A stretch of DNA of 57,472 bases from Microcystis sp. T1-4 (GCF_000297435.1 NZ_CAIP01000415.1:1-57472), one strand, 5' to 3'; shown: positions 15,055 through 23,618, numbered from the stretch's first letter. Made by a program: numbers and translations. Notes: generated by a model from the sequence alone, not told the origin.

Positions 15055-16440
15055 TTAACGGCCAATCCCCAGGTAACGGAAACCGGCTGCTGTCACCACC
15101 GCAGGATCGAGGAAATTGCGACCATCAATTAACACGGGTTCGCGCATGGTTTTAACCATTTTGCCGTAGTCGAGACGGAGGAATTCTTGCCATTCCGTCA
15201 CCACCACCAAAGCGTCACAACCATCGGCCAATCTTTCTGGATCTGATTCGATAATCACACCGGTTAAACCGTGACTTAAACCACTTTGGGAAACGATCGG
15301 ATCGTATGCTTTTACCTTAGCACCTAAACGATTTAACTGTTCGATCATAGTTAAAGCCGGAGCATCGCGCATATCATCGGTATCGGGTTTAAAAGTTAAT
15401 CCCAACAAACCGACGGTTTTACCCTTGAGGATTTTTAATTCCTGTTGCAGTTTTTCGATCGCGATTGTCCGTTGACGTTTGTTAACATTGATAGCGGCGT
15501 TAAGTAATTCCGTTTCGTAACCGTAGTCTTCCGCGGTATGTACCAAAGCCGACACATCTTTGGGGAAACAGGACCCCCCCCAACCGATCCCGGCCGAGAG
15601 GAACTTGCTACCGATACGGGAATCTAAACCGATACCTTTAGCCACTTGGGTGACATCGGCCCCGACGCGATCGCAGATGTTAGCTACTTCGTTAATAAAG
15701 CTAATTTTGGTGGCTAGGAAGGCATTAGCGGCGTATTTAATCATTTCTGCCGAACTGAGATCCGTGACCACTACGGGAACGGGAGGCAAGGAGGGATCTT
15801 CAGAGAATTGACGTTCAACCAAAGGCGCATACAATTCCTTCATCATTTCGATGGCTTTCGGGTTATTACTACCTAAAACAATGCGATCGGGGTTAAAAGT
15901 ATCATAAACCGCCGAACCTTCCCGTAAAAATTCGGGATTGCTGACCACATCGAAATCCGCTTCGATGCGTTCTAGTGTACTAATACCGCCACCAGCGGCC
16001 ACGAGATTTTTTTGTCTCTCGGCCACGCCATCGAGGACGATCATCCGTACCCAATCGCCGGAACCGATGGGAACGGTAGATTTATTGACGATTACTTTAT
16101 AACCACCGTTGAGATGGGCCCCAATACCCCGGGCCACCGCTTCCACATAACGGGTGTCACTTTCTCCGTTGGGTAGTGCGGGTGTACCAACAGCGATAAA
16201 GAGGATTTCGCCGTGTTTAACTCCCGCTTCTAGGTCCGTGGAAAATTCCAGATTGCCGGAGGCTGCCGAAGACTGCATTAATTCCGATAACCCCGGTTCA
16301 TAGATGGGAGATTGTCCCGATTTCATTAATTTGACTTTTTCTTCATTGTTGTCAATACAGATAACATGATGGCCGATATGTGCTAGACAAACCCCCGTGA
16401 CTAAACCCACATAACCCGTTCCGATAACACAAACACGCAT
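15055..16440 (-). CDS. ugd: UDP-glucose 6-dehydrogenase
   Basis: The enzyme oxidises UDP-glucose twice with NAD to UDP-glucuronate. The 461 residues begin with the Rossmann motif VIGTGYVGLVTG, and the catalytic Cys291 lies in GIGWGGSCFPKD. The length is that of the bacterial family with the three usual domains. The next gene on the same strand, upstream by 45 bases, uses the product as substrate, so the two are very likely one operon making UDP-xylose. Confidence 0.96.
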   Translation of the reverse strand: MRVCVIGTGYVGLVTGVCLAHIGHHVICIDNNEEKVKLMKSGQSPIYEPGLSELMQSSAASGNLEFSTDLEAGVKHGEILFIAVGTPALPNGESDTRYVEAVARGIGAHLNGGYKVIVNKSTVPIGSGDWVRMIVLDGVAERQKNLVAAGGGISTLERIEADFDVVSNPEFLREGSAVYDTFNPDRIVLGSNNPKAIEMMKELYAPLVERQFSEDPSLPPVPVVVTDLSSAEMIKYAANAFLATKISFINEVANICDRVGADVTQVAKGIGLDSRIGSKFLSAGIGWGGSCFPKDVSALVHTAEDYGYETELLNAAINVNKRQRTIAIEKLQQELKILKGKTVGLLGLTFKPDTDDMRDAPALTMIEQLNRLGAKVKAYDPIVSQSGLSHGLTGVIIESDPERLADGCDALVVVTEWQEFLRLDYGKMVKTMREPVLIDGRNFLDPAVVTAAGFRYLGIGR

Positions 16441-16485
16441 GATAATTACTCCGATGACAATTAAGTTAAATTTATTGATTAGGGA

Positions 16486-17412
16486 TTAGCTGAGACGAGA
16501 ACGGAAATCCTCGATCGTCATTTTTAAACCCTGGTGTAGAGGAATAGTGGGACTCCAATCCAAATAGGTTTTAGCACGGGTGATATCCGGTTGTCGCTGC
16601 TTGGGATCATCTTCTGGCAGTGGTTTATAGACCAATTCGGCCTCGGGATTAATCATGCCTTGGATCACTTGCGCTAATTCCAAAATTGTGTATTCGTCGG
16701 GATTGCCGAGATTAACCGGCCCGATAAAGTCTCCATTCATCAAACGCATTAACCCTTCCACCAGGTCAGAAACATAGCAAAAACTGCGGGTTTGGGAACC
16801 TTGACCATAAACCGTTAGGGGTTCACCGCGCAAAGCTTGCACCACGAAATTACTCACCACTCGACCATCGTTTTCCAACATTCGCGGGCCGTAGGTGTTG
16901 AAAATCCGGGCCACCCGGATATCGACTTTATGCTCCCGATAATACTCAAAAGCCAGGGTTTCCGCCACCCGTTTACCCTCGTCATAACAGGAACGCGGTC
17001 CGATGCAGTTGACATTACCTCGATATTCTTCCGTTTGCGGATGCACATCGGGATCACCATAGACTTCTGAGGTAGAAGCGAGCAAAAATCGCGCTTTTAC
17101 CCTTTTAGCTAGGCCCAGCATATACATAGTCCCTAAAACATTGGTTTTAATCGTTTTGACGGGATTATATTGATAGTGGATCGGGGAAGCAGGACAGGCC
17201 AGGTGATAGATCTGATCCACCTCTAAACGGATCGGCTCGGTGATATCGTGACGAATTAGCTCAAAATAAGGATTTCCTAGCCATTTAACGATATTTCGGC
17301 GCACCCCCGTGTAGAAGTTATCCAGACAGATCACTTCATGACCCTGTTCCATCAAGCGATCGATTAGATGGGAACCAATAAAACCCGCACCGCCTGTAAC
17401 TAGGATTCTCAT
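16486..17412 (-). CDS. UDP-glucuronate decarboxylase (UDP-xylose synthase), SDR family
   Basis: An extended short-chain dehydrogenase of 308 residues from MRILVTGGAGFIGSHL; an in-frame ATG five codons earlier is less likely because the family begins at the Rossmann strand. Glycine motif GGAGFIGS, catalytic Tyr143 and Lys147 in SCYDEGKR, and ARIFNTYGPRM and FCYVSDLVEGL typical of UDP-glucuronate decarboxylases. It converts UDP-glucuronate to UDP-xylose with bound NAD. First gene of the pair with ugd; the product feeds xylose-containing surface glycans or glycosylated metabolites. Confidence 0.93.
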   Translation of the reverse strand: MRILVTGGAGFIGSHLIDRLMEQGHEVICLDNFYTGVRRNIVKWLGNPYFELIRHDITEPIRLEVDQIYHLACPASPIHYQYNPVKTIKTNVLGTMYMLGLAKRVKARFLLASTSEVYGDPDVHPQTEEYRGNVNCIGPRSCYDEGKRVAETLAFEYYREHKVDIRVARIFNTYGPRMLENDGRVVSNFVVQALRGEPLTVYGQGSQTRSFCYVSDLVEGLMRLMNGDFIGPVNLGNPDEYTILELAQVIQGMINPEAELVYKPLPEDDPKQRQPDITRAKTYLDWSPTIPLHQGLKMTIEDFRSRLS

Positions 17413-17576
17413 GTAATCGCAAAGCACACATATAAAATTATTCTTAAAATACCCTTACGCTGGCTTTTTGGCAAATATTTTTTTGACGAGGTGTTATCAG
17501 CGATCGCCGATGCTAGGCTAATGGCTGGGTAATCCTTAAAAAATGTAACAATTTTCGTAGTCATCCCTACAGAGTT

Positions 17577-18005
17577 CTATATCGTCCAATCTTGTAGGCG
17601 TAAATTAGGGATTTGAGAGAAATCACGATAATTGCGTGTTACTAAAATACTGTTTTCTGATAAACTAATCGCTGCAATTCTTAAATCTTGTGTTCCTATA
17701 CGAATTTTTTGCTCCCGTAATTCTCTGAAATGATAATGAGCTTCTAAAGTATAGTTCAAAATTTTAAATTTGCTCAGATAATTAACTATATCTCTCAAAC
17801 CTTGATAGCCTTTGATTAACTTTTCATATTGATTGCTTTGAGAGTATTTTCTGATCACGCTGAACCATCCTCTTACTTGTTCTTCTAAAGTAATAATTGT
17901 TATAGCCGTATCATCAGGATCGATAGACGCTACTCTCCGAACTAAGTTCGGATGTAGTTTTTGCAGTAGGGTTATATGATCGGTATCTAATATATATTGA
18001 GTCAC
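17577..18005 (-). CDS. PIN-domain (VapC-type) toxin
   Basis: A 142-residue PIN ribonuclease: the first acidic residue is in YILDTDHITLL, the middle Glu in TIITLEEQVRGW and the last acidic cluster in GTQDLRIAAISLSENSILVTRNYRDF. VapC-type toxins cut tRNA or rRNA. Its ATG overlaps the stop of the small upstream gene by four bases, the typical arrangement of a toxin behind its antitoxin. Confidence 0.9.
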   Translation of the reverse strand: MTQYILDTDHITLLQKLHPNLVRRVASIDPDDTAITIITLEEQVRGWFSVIRKYSQSNQYEKLIKGYQGLRDIVNYLSKFKILNYTLEAHYHFRELREQKIRIGTQDLRIAAISLSENSILVTRNYRDFSQIPNLRLQDWTI

Positions 18006-18238
18006 GGTGTTTCAACTTGTTGACTGTCTTCTTGGTCAACTTTTTGACGATAGGTTTCCATACTCTCTATGACTTCATCTAAGAGGGGATTATAGGTTAG
18101 TGTAACTGGTATATTGAGCAGTGGATGCTCTTGTTGTTGTTTTTTCTGCGCTAATTTTTCAAATAATTGGTTTTGTTCTTCTAAAGAAAGTTTATCGATA
18201 GATTCTATAATCTGGCTAAGAGAAAGATGAGGAGTCAT
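18002..18238 (-). CDS. Antitoxin of the PIN-toxin pair
   Basis: A 78-residue protein with an N-terminal helical part (SLSQIIESIDKLSLEEQNQLFEKLAQKK) that resembles the short antitoxins found beside cyanobacterial PIN toxins; the C-terminal half is acidic and likely to be disordered, as expected for the toxin-wrapping part. The stop overlaps the toxin's start by four bases. No DNA-binding fold can be named with confidence. Confidence 0.75.
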   Translation of the reverse strand: MTPHLSLSQIIESIDKLSLEEQNQLFEKLAQKKQQQEHPLLNIPVTLTYNPLLDEVIESMETYRQKVDQEDSQQVETP

Positions 18239-18360
18239 AAATTACAAGCCTTTTTGACTAGATATTGATGCTAGTGTAGCATAATTCCCTTCGCTAACAG
18301 CTTTAAAACAGATCCTACAGTAATCCGCATTTTTCTGATAGTTCCCTAGTGGTACAAACA

Positions 18361-18405
18361 GGATGCCTGTAAATGACATTGATGCAATTGGTAGCACAGG
18401 CATCC
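18361..18405. repeat. 10-bp perfect inverted repeat
   Basis: GGATGCCTGT (18361-18370) and ACAGGCATCC (18396-18405) flank 25 bases. A further GCCTGT follows. The GGCATCC/GCCTGT words are familiar from small cyanobacterial repeats. The rest of the 18239-18575 gap holds no gene; it must contain the polA promoter. Confidence 0.65.
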
Positions 18406-18575
18406 GCCGCCTGTAAAGAGATAGAAAGATTTAAGGTTAGAACAAGGCCAGCATCTGTTATAGTTTAATACAGAAGAAACTCCCTTGTCAAATTTAGGCA
18501 AATTCGGGCAAAATAGGGGATGTAAATTTTATACACTATTTAGTATTATTTTGATAGGACTAAAGAGGCTAGATT

Positions 18576-21446
18576 ATGACCAGTGCCGAGCAAAATAAGC
18601 TATTTATCCTGATCGATGGGCATTCTTTGGCTTTTCGTGCCTATTATGCCTTTGCTAAGTCTCGTTCGGGACCTCTGCGTACTTCTAGCGGCATTCCCAC
18701 CAGTGTTTGTTTTGGGTTTTTAAATTCTCTGCTGCAGTTACTAGAAACTCAAAAACCCACTTATTTAGCAGTGGCTTTTGATTTAGCAGTCCCTTCTTTT
18801 CGCCATGAAGCTGATGTCAATTATAAGGCGAATCGGCAAGAAACTCCCGAAGAATTTCGCCCCGATTTAACTAATCTGCAAAGTCTCTTGGCAGCGATGA
18901 ATATTCCTATTGTGACTTCTCCGGGTTACGAAGCAGATGATGTTTTAGGAACTTTGGCAAAACAAGCCGGCGATAATGGTTATACTGTTAAGATTTTAAC
19001 AGGCGATCGAGATTTATTCCAATTGGTAGATGAGGAGAAAAAAACCACGGTTCTCTATCTGGATATTAATGCGGTCAAAAGTACCTCTGGCCAGGGTTAT
19101 ACAGAATTTAATTCCCAAGCTGTCACGGAAAAGTTAGGGGTGACACCAAAACAGGTAGTAGATTTTAAAGCTCTTTGCGGTGACAAGTCTGATAATATCC
19201 CCGGGGTGCGCGGAATTGGCGAAAAAACAGCGATAGATTTATTAAAAAAATACGATAACTTAGAGGATATATATACCAATCTGGAATCGATTAAGGGAAT
19301 GGTAAAAACTAAATTATTAGAGGGTAAAACCGCTGCCGAAAGTTCTCGCTATTTGGCCAAAATTGCCCTTGATGCCCCCGTTAGCCTCGAAGAGGAGAAA
19401 TTTCGCCTCCGAGGTTTTGATCGGCGTTTAGTTAAAGCTTTATTGGAAAGATTAGAATTAAAGAAAATTCTCCAGAAACTCGATCAAATTCAACAGCATC
19501 TAGGTGGCACTACTACCCTAGAATTAACTAGCGATGCTGATTCTAATCAATTGTCTCTGTTTGATTTACCCCCTATTTCTCCACCAGTTCTAATTGCTCC
19601 CGACATTATTGATACTATTCCTAAGTTAGATGCTTTACTGGCAAAATTAACAACTTTCACTAATCCACATTTTCCCGTCGCTTGGGACACCGAAACCACG
19701 GATTTAAATCCTCGTGTAGCCAAATTAGTCGGCATCGGTTGCTGTTGGGGAAAAGAATTAAATTCTCTGGCCTATATTCCCATCGGCCACCAGAGCGGTG
19801 ATAATTTAAATCTAGAGATAGTTCTCGAAAAATTACGCCCAATTTTAGCCAGTGATAATTATCCGAAAGTCTTCCAGAATGCGAAATTTGATATTGATGT
19901 TTTTTATCATCAAGGAATTACCGTTAAAGGTCTATTTTTTGATACTATGGTGGCTAGTTATGTCCTCCATCCCGAACTAACTCATAATCTCGAAGATTTA
20001 TGCGATCGCTATTTAGACGGTATCACTTCCCTTAGTTATAAAAGTCTCGGTATTCCTGCGGGAAAAACCATCGCTGATTTAGATATTGCCACTACTGCTA
20101 CCTACTGCGGATTAGATGCCTACGCTACCTATTTACTTCAAGAAAAATTACAGGCAGAATTAACTAAAATCACCCCTTTGTATCAATTATTCTCAGAGGT
20201 AGAATCTCCCTTAGTCATGGTGCTGTGGCAGATGGAAAATTATGGTATAAAAATTAATATCAATTATCTAAAAAACTTGTCCCAGCAGCTAGAAAGAGAC
20301 TTAGCAGAAATAGAAAAAAAAGCTTATGAATCCATCGGAGAAACCTTTAATCTTAGCTCTCCTAAACAGTTAAGTGAAATCCTCTTTGATCGATTGGCAC
20401 TCAATCGCAAAAAATCCAGAAAAACTAAAACAGGTTACTCCACCGATCAAAGTGTTTTAGAGAAACTACAAGGAGATCATCCCTTAGTTGATTATATCCT
20501 TGAACATCGCACCTTATCCAAATTAAAATCCACCTATGTGGATGCTTTACCGAAATTAGCCGAACCAAAAACCGCACGAGTACATACAGATTTTAATCAA
20601 ACCATCACCAGCACCGGACGCTTATCATCCTCCAATCCTAACCTACAAAATATCCCCATTCGCAGTGAATTTTCCAGGCGAATTCGTCAAGCTTTTATCC
20701 CCGAAGATGGTTACTTATTGGTGTCAGCAGACTACTCACAAATCGAGTTAAGAATTCTCGCTCATCTCAGTCAAGAACCAGTTTTATTAGAAGCTTATCG
20801 TAGTAACCAAGATGTTCATAAAGTCACCGCTCAATTGCTCTTTGATAAAAAGGAAATTACCCCCGAAGAACGCAGTTTAGGAAAAACAATTAACTTCGGG
20901 GTTATTTATGGCATGGGAGCGCAAAAATTCGCCCGTGAATCGAAATTAACCGTAGAACAGGGCAGAAAATTTATTGAAAAATATCATCAACGTTATGCCC
21001 AAGTATTTGAGTATTTAGAGAATAGCAAAAAACAAGCAATTGCTCAGGGATATGTGGAAACAATTTTGGGCAGAAGACGTTATTTTAACTTCGATAATCC
21101 CCTCTTAAAAAGACTGCGGGGACTGTCCTTACATGACATCGATTTAGATAGCCTCAAACTCAACAACGAGGAAGCACAATTATTAAGATCGGCTGCTAAT
21201 GCGCCCATTCAGGGTTCCAGTGCTGATATTATTAAAGTAGCGATGGTAAAATTGGCCGAGGTACTGCAAAATTATCGAGCGAGATTACTGCTGCAAGTCC
21301 ATGATGAATTAGTCTTGGAAGTACCGAGGGAAGAATGGCCATCCCTAGAGTCAAAAATCAAGACGACTATGGAAGAAGCTGTCTCCTTGACGATCCCTCT
21401 CTTGGTAGAAATTAAAGCCGGTGACAATTGGATGGAAACCAAATAA
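18576..21446 (+). CDS. polA: DNA polymerase I
   Basis: A 956-residue three-domain polymerase for replication and repair. N-terminal 5'-3' exonuclease (IDGHSLAFRAYYAF, NYKANRQETPEEF, GYEADDVLGTLA, LCGDKSDNIPGVRGIGEKTA). The central 3'-5' exonuclease keeps its acidic residues (DTETTDLNPR, NAKFDIDVF, CGLDAYATYLL), so proofreading is probably active. The C-terminal polymerase has motif A (VSADYSQIELRILAHLS), motif B (KTINFGVIYGMGAQKFA) and motif C (LLQVHDELVLEVP). A little longer than the 928 residues of E. coli. A small conserved gene follows five bases downstream. Confidence 0.97.
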   Translation: MTSAEQNKLFILIDGHSLAFRAYYAFAKSRSGPLRTSSGIPTSVCFGFLNSLLQLLETQKPTYLAVAFDLAVPSFRHEADVNYKANRQETPEEFRPDLTNLQSLLAAMNIPIVTSPGYEADDVLGTLAKQAGDNGYTVKILTGDRDLFQLVDEEKKTTVLYLDINAVKSTSGQGYTEFNSQAVTEKLGVTPKQVVDFKALCGDKSDNIPGVRGIGEKTAIDLLKKYDNLEDIYTNLESIKGMVKTKLLEGKTAAESSRYLAKIALDAPVSLEEEKFRLRGFDRRLVKALLERLELKKILQKLDQIQQHLGGTTTLELTSDADSNQLSLFDLPPISPPVLIAPDIIDTIPKLDALLAKLTTFTNPHFPVAWDTETTDLNPRVAKLVGIGCCWGKELNSLAYIPIGHQSGDNLNLEIVLEKLRPILASDNYPKVFQNAKFDIDVFYHQGITVKGLFFDTMVASYVLHPELTHNLEDLCDRYLDGITSLSYKSLGIPAGKTIADLDIATTATYCGLDAYATYLLQEKLQAELTKITPLYQLFSEVESPLVMVLWQMENYGIKININYLKNLSQQLERDLAEIEKKAYESIGETFNLSSPKQLSEILFDRLALNRKKSRKTKTGYSTDQSVLEKLQGDHPLVDYILEHRTLSKLKSTYVDALPKLAEPKTARVHTDFNQTITSTGRLSSSNPNLQNIPIRSEFSRRIRQAFIPEDGYLLVSADYSQIELRILAHLSQEPVLLEAYRSNQDVHKVTAQLLFDKKEITPEERSLGKTINFGVIYGMGAQKFARESKLTVEQGRKFIEKYHQRYAQVFEYLENSKKQAIAQGYVETILGRRRYFNFDNPLLKRLRGLSLHDIDLDSLKLNNEEAQLLRSAANAPIQGSSADIIKVAMVKLAEVLQNYRARLLLQVHDELVLEVPREEWPSLESKIKTTMEEAVSLTIPLLVEIKAGDNWMETK

Positions 21447-21450
21447 AACT

Positions 21451-21696
21451 ATGATCGAAAACAGACAATTTTTAACCCCAGAAGAATCCGCAGATGTGGA
21501 CGCTGCCCTCTTGACTTCTCCCGAAAAATTCCTGACTCGTTTAACGATTTCTTCCCTACGCTTACTAAAAATAATCGCCGAAGATACGGGAGTAACCCTA
21601 GAAGAACTAACCCATAAACAGGTCATTCAATGGCTAGAAAAAGATAGTCAACTGCGTCGGGAACAGGGGATCGAAGCGGCAGTGCTGAAATGGTAA
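21451..21696 (+). CDS. Small conserved cyanobacterial protein
   Basis: An 81-residue protein from the ATG at 21451, which lies four bases after the polA stop codon; an upstream in-frame ATG at 21421 inside polA is not preferred. Sequence MIENRQFLTPEESADVDAAL ... HEKF-like SPEKFLTRLTISSLRLLK ... RREQGIEAAVLKW, mostly helical and acidic. I recognise it as a protein conserved across cyanobacteria without known function. The tight spacing suggests co-transcription with polA. Confidence 0.78.
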   Translation: MIENRQFLTPEESADVDAALLTSPEKFLTRLTISSLRLLKIIAEDTGVTLEELTHKQVIQWLEKDSQLRREQGIEAAVLKW

Positions 21697-21771
21697 ATAA
21701 ACTCTTAAAAAATTAGCTACCCCTGACAATTTATGCTAGTTTTTAGCTATGAAGTTACTGGAGTTACAACA

Positions 21772-21981
21772 ATGACAATTACCCTAAAAGTGCCTAGTAT
21801 TGCCTGTGAAGGTTGCGCTAATACCATTACTAAAGCGATTAACAATCAGCAACCGGCAGCCCAAATATCGGTGGATGTAGCCAATAAAATCGTCACGGTA
21901 GAAACCACCGCATCCCGCGCAGAAATTGCCCAATGGATCAGCGAAGTCGGCCATACTGTTGAGTCTGGAAGTGAGGGTTGA
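21772..21981 (+). CDS. Heavy-metal-associated (HMA) domain protein, CopZ/Atx1-like
   Basis: A 69-residue ferredoxin-like metallochaperone. The metal site is in VPSIACEGCANTI: the CXXC is intact, while the usual Met before it is replaced by Ile-Ala. Likely to bind Cu(I) or a similar soft metal and pass it to a P-type ATPase. Start at 21772 is supported by the upstream GGAG at about 21760; the longer frame from 21733 lacks support. The stop codon TGA lies inside the TTGACATCC that looks like an IS200/IS605 end on the other strand. Confidence 0.88.
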   Translation: MTITLKVPSIACEGCANTITKAINNQQPAAQISVDVANKIVTVETTASRAEIAQWISEVGHTVESGSEG

Positions 21982-21992
21982 CATCCTCCCCC
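21978..21992 (-). mobile_element. Solo IS200/IS605-type right-end terminus
   Basis: On the minus strand GGGGGAGGATGTCAA matches the terminus GGTGGGAGTATGTCAA at 150-164. It lies exactly between the metallochaperone stop codon and the place where a HepT gene breaks off, so an insertion and later loss of the element is a plausible cause of the truncation. Only the terminus is left. Confidence 0.4.
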
Positions 21993-22017
21993 GTTAAAAA
22001 TAGACCTCTGGTAAAAA

Positions 22018-22149
22018 TCAACAATTGTCGTGATTATTGTTGAATGTCATCTCGAATACTGCTCGACTGACACCTTCTACAAAGCTAAGTGCTTTATTTG
22101 CTGTGTCAATCATGTGTTCAACATACACTTGATTATCTTTCTGCGACAT
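22018..22149 (-). pseudogene. Truncated HepT (DUF86) gene
   Basis: A 43-codon frame, MSQKDNQVYVEHMIDTANKA followed by LSFVEGVSRAVFEM, corresponds to the first helices of HepT, then runs into unrelated codons and a stop. The RX4HXY active-site half is missing. It overlaps the end of the preceding MntA gene by 17 bases, the expected position for its partner. Too short to be in a normal gene list but clearly the remains of one. Confidence 0.75.
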
Positions 22150-22429
22150 AACACACCTCTGCTGTTGCTAAAACACGCTCACGAATACGATGATTAAGAG
22201 ATTTGACGGTAACGAGATCAATAGTACGTCCATCAAATAATTGAGATAATTCTTCTTGAATTTGATGAAGTTTGAAAAAACTGGGAGTAAAACCAAGTTC
22301 AAACTCAACGAGCATATCAATATCACTATCTGCGGTGAAATCATCTCGTAAAACTGAACCAAATAAGGAAAGTTTATGAATATGCCAATGTTGACAAAGT
22401 TGTGAGAGTTTTTCTTGAGGAATTTTCAT
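22133..22429 (-). CDS. mntA: MntA-type nucleotidyltransferase antitoxin, partner truncated
   Basis: A 98-residue minimal nucleotidyltransferase with GSVLRDDFTADSDID (GSX10DXD). The gene itself looks intact, but the HepT gene that should follow is cut after about 35 codons. It is therefore an orphan antitoxin, perhaps able to act on the HepT encoded 0.5 kb upstream. N-terminal helix KLSQLCQHWHIHKLSLFGS is close to that of the MntA at 22898. Confidence 0.88.
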   Translation of the reverse strand: MKIPQEKLSQLCQHWHIHKLSLFGSVLRDDFTADSDIDMLVEFELGFTPSFFKLHQIQEELSQLFDGRTIDLVTVKSLNHRIRERVLATAEVCYVAER

Positions 22430-22442
22430 ATTTTTGTGTTGA

Positions 22443-22580
22443 TCAGATTAGGTTTACTCCCAAGCTTTCTAGTTGTTGGTTTATCCAAGCGGTTGCCGTT
22501 TATTCCTCGGTTTCTATCGCTTTTTCTACTCCTATTTTAGCAATTTCTAAGAGTTGTTTGGATTTTGCTTTTAAAGCACT
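22443..22580 (-). pseudogene. Decayed copy of the small coding segment that precedes MntA
   Basis: Read on the minus strand, a frame gives KSKQLLEIAKIGVEKAIETE, E, a TAA stop, then TATAWINQQLESLGVNLI and TGA. The last part matches the C-terminus of the 31-codon frame at 23209-23304. The DNA match continues through the stop codon towards the MntA gene. The stop in the middle and the different upstream sequence mark it as dead or chimeric. Confidence 0.55.
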
Positions 22581-22581
22581 C

Positions 22582-22908
22582 TTAGAGTAAGGGTGCGATC
22601 GCTTTTAAAAGTTCTGTTAATTTATTTTCAACTATGTCCCATACCACATCCAAATCAAGCTGATCGTATTTATGAACAATGACATCTCGCATTCCAGCCA
22701 TTTCTCGCCAAGGAATTTCTGGATGTTGTTGACGGAAGATTACAGAAAGACGTTTAGTCGCTTCACCAATAATGGTAATTTGGTAGAGGATGGCAGACAA
22801 TTTTTCATCATTGTTTTCCAATTCTGATTTACCGATACCATCGGTATAGCGCAAAATACGTCTAATAGAATTTACAATGTCGATTAGAGATTCTTGATCA
22901 CGAGGCAT
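22582..22908 (-). CDS. hepT: HepT-like (DUF86) toxin
   Basis: A 108-residue HEPN protein with the RX4HXY motif as RDVIVHKY. Helix pattern LLYQITIIGEATKRLS-like (LYQITIIGEATKRLSVIFRQ) and IPWREMAGMRD are typical of the family. Its start overlaps the end of the upstream MntA gene by 11 bases. Complete toxin-antitoxin pair, in contrast to the truncated pair directly downstream. Confidence 0.9.
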   Translation of the reverse strand: MPRDQESLIDIVNSIRRILRYTDGIGKSELENNDEKLSAILYQITIIGEATKRLSVIFRQQHPEIPWREMAGMRDVIVHKYDQLDLDVVWDIVENKLTELLKAIAPLL

Positions 22909-23209
22909 ATATAATCTGTGCTGATTCTAAAATGTTTTTACATCTTAGCCAGTTATCACTCCGTTTGAGTGCTGCTTTCACAATTAAATCTACTTTTCGA
23001 TCAAAAATTGCTTGCAGTTCATCGCGCATTTGTAGGGTTTCGGTTAAACCTCGTTTAGCAGTTGGGGAAAAGGTAATTAAAATATCAATATCGCTATCTG
23101 AACGGAAATCTTCGCGTAAAACTGAACCAAATAATGCCAATTCGGTGACTTGCCACTTTTGACAAAATGCTTTAATTTGTTCCATTGGTAGATTTATTTT
23201 TGTGTTCAT
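22898..23209 (-). CDS. mntA: MntA-type nucleotidyltransferase antitoxin
   Basis: About 103 residues from MNTKINLPMEQIKAFCQKW; a longer frame begins at 23254 but the Met at 23209 is favoured because its ATG shares bases with the TGA of a small upstream frame (TGATG), a translational coupling. GSX10DXD appears as GSVLREDFRSDSDID. Partner of the HepT gene that overlaps its end by 11 bases. Confidence 0.88.
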   Translation of the reverse strand: MNTKINLPMEQIKAFCQKWQVTELALFGSVLREDFRSDSDIDILITFSPTAKRGLTETLQMRDELQAIFDRKVDLIVKAALKRSDNWLRCKNILESAQIIYAS

Positions 23210-23304
23210 CAGATTAGTTTTACTCCCAAGCTTTCTAGTTTTTGGTTTATCCAAGCGGTTGCCGTTTCTTCATCGGTTTCTGTTGAATTTCCGTCTATTG
23301 ACAT
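23209..23304 (-). CDS. Possible 31-residue leader gene or gene tail upstream of MntA
   Basis: The frame MSIDGNSTETDEETATAWIN ends QKLESLGVKLI, with its TGA overlapping the ATG of MntA. Its C-terminal 18 residues are conserved, with substitutions, in front of the other MntA gene. The frame stays open upstream of the Met for about 30 more codons (…ELFKLECSPIKSLFKHLKT) before a TAG, so it may equally be the tail of a lost longer protein. No function recognised. Confidence 0.4.
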   Translation of the reverse strand: MSIDGNSTETDEETATAWINQKLESLGVKLI

Positions 23305-23500
23305 GGTTTTCAAGTGCTTGAATAAAGATTTAATAGGGGAGCATTCTAACTTGAAAAGTTCACCAATTTCGCTCTAATAAATGTTCCTTTACAGCGTTTC
23401 TTCGATAGATGAGGTACGTTCTTGCGACTGAAATCCTTATTTACAAGTGTGAGTTGCTGATAGTTTTACATGACAGGTTCGGAAGAACCTATTTTATATA

Positions 23501-23543
23501 TTTATTGCGTATTGTTAAGAAGCGTGTGAGATTGCCCTGGTCA
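23501..23543. repeat. 43-base dispersed repeat, copy 1
   Basis: TTTATTGCGTAT, a variable AAGAA block, then GTGTG and GATTGCCCTGGTCA. A copy with the same order is at 53729-53771. Here it lies about 75 bases upstream of a PEP-CTERM gene; there it lies about 90 bases upstream of a small membrane protein gene. The remainder of the 23305-23618 gap shows no gene. Confidence 0.65.
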
Positions 23544-23618
23544 TGAGAAAATTTTTCTTTACACCTATCCCATCCTTAAATTATAAGTAAGAAAAAACAT
23601 TTTTGGAGGACAATTGCA

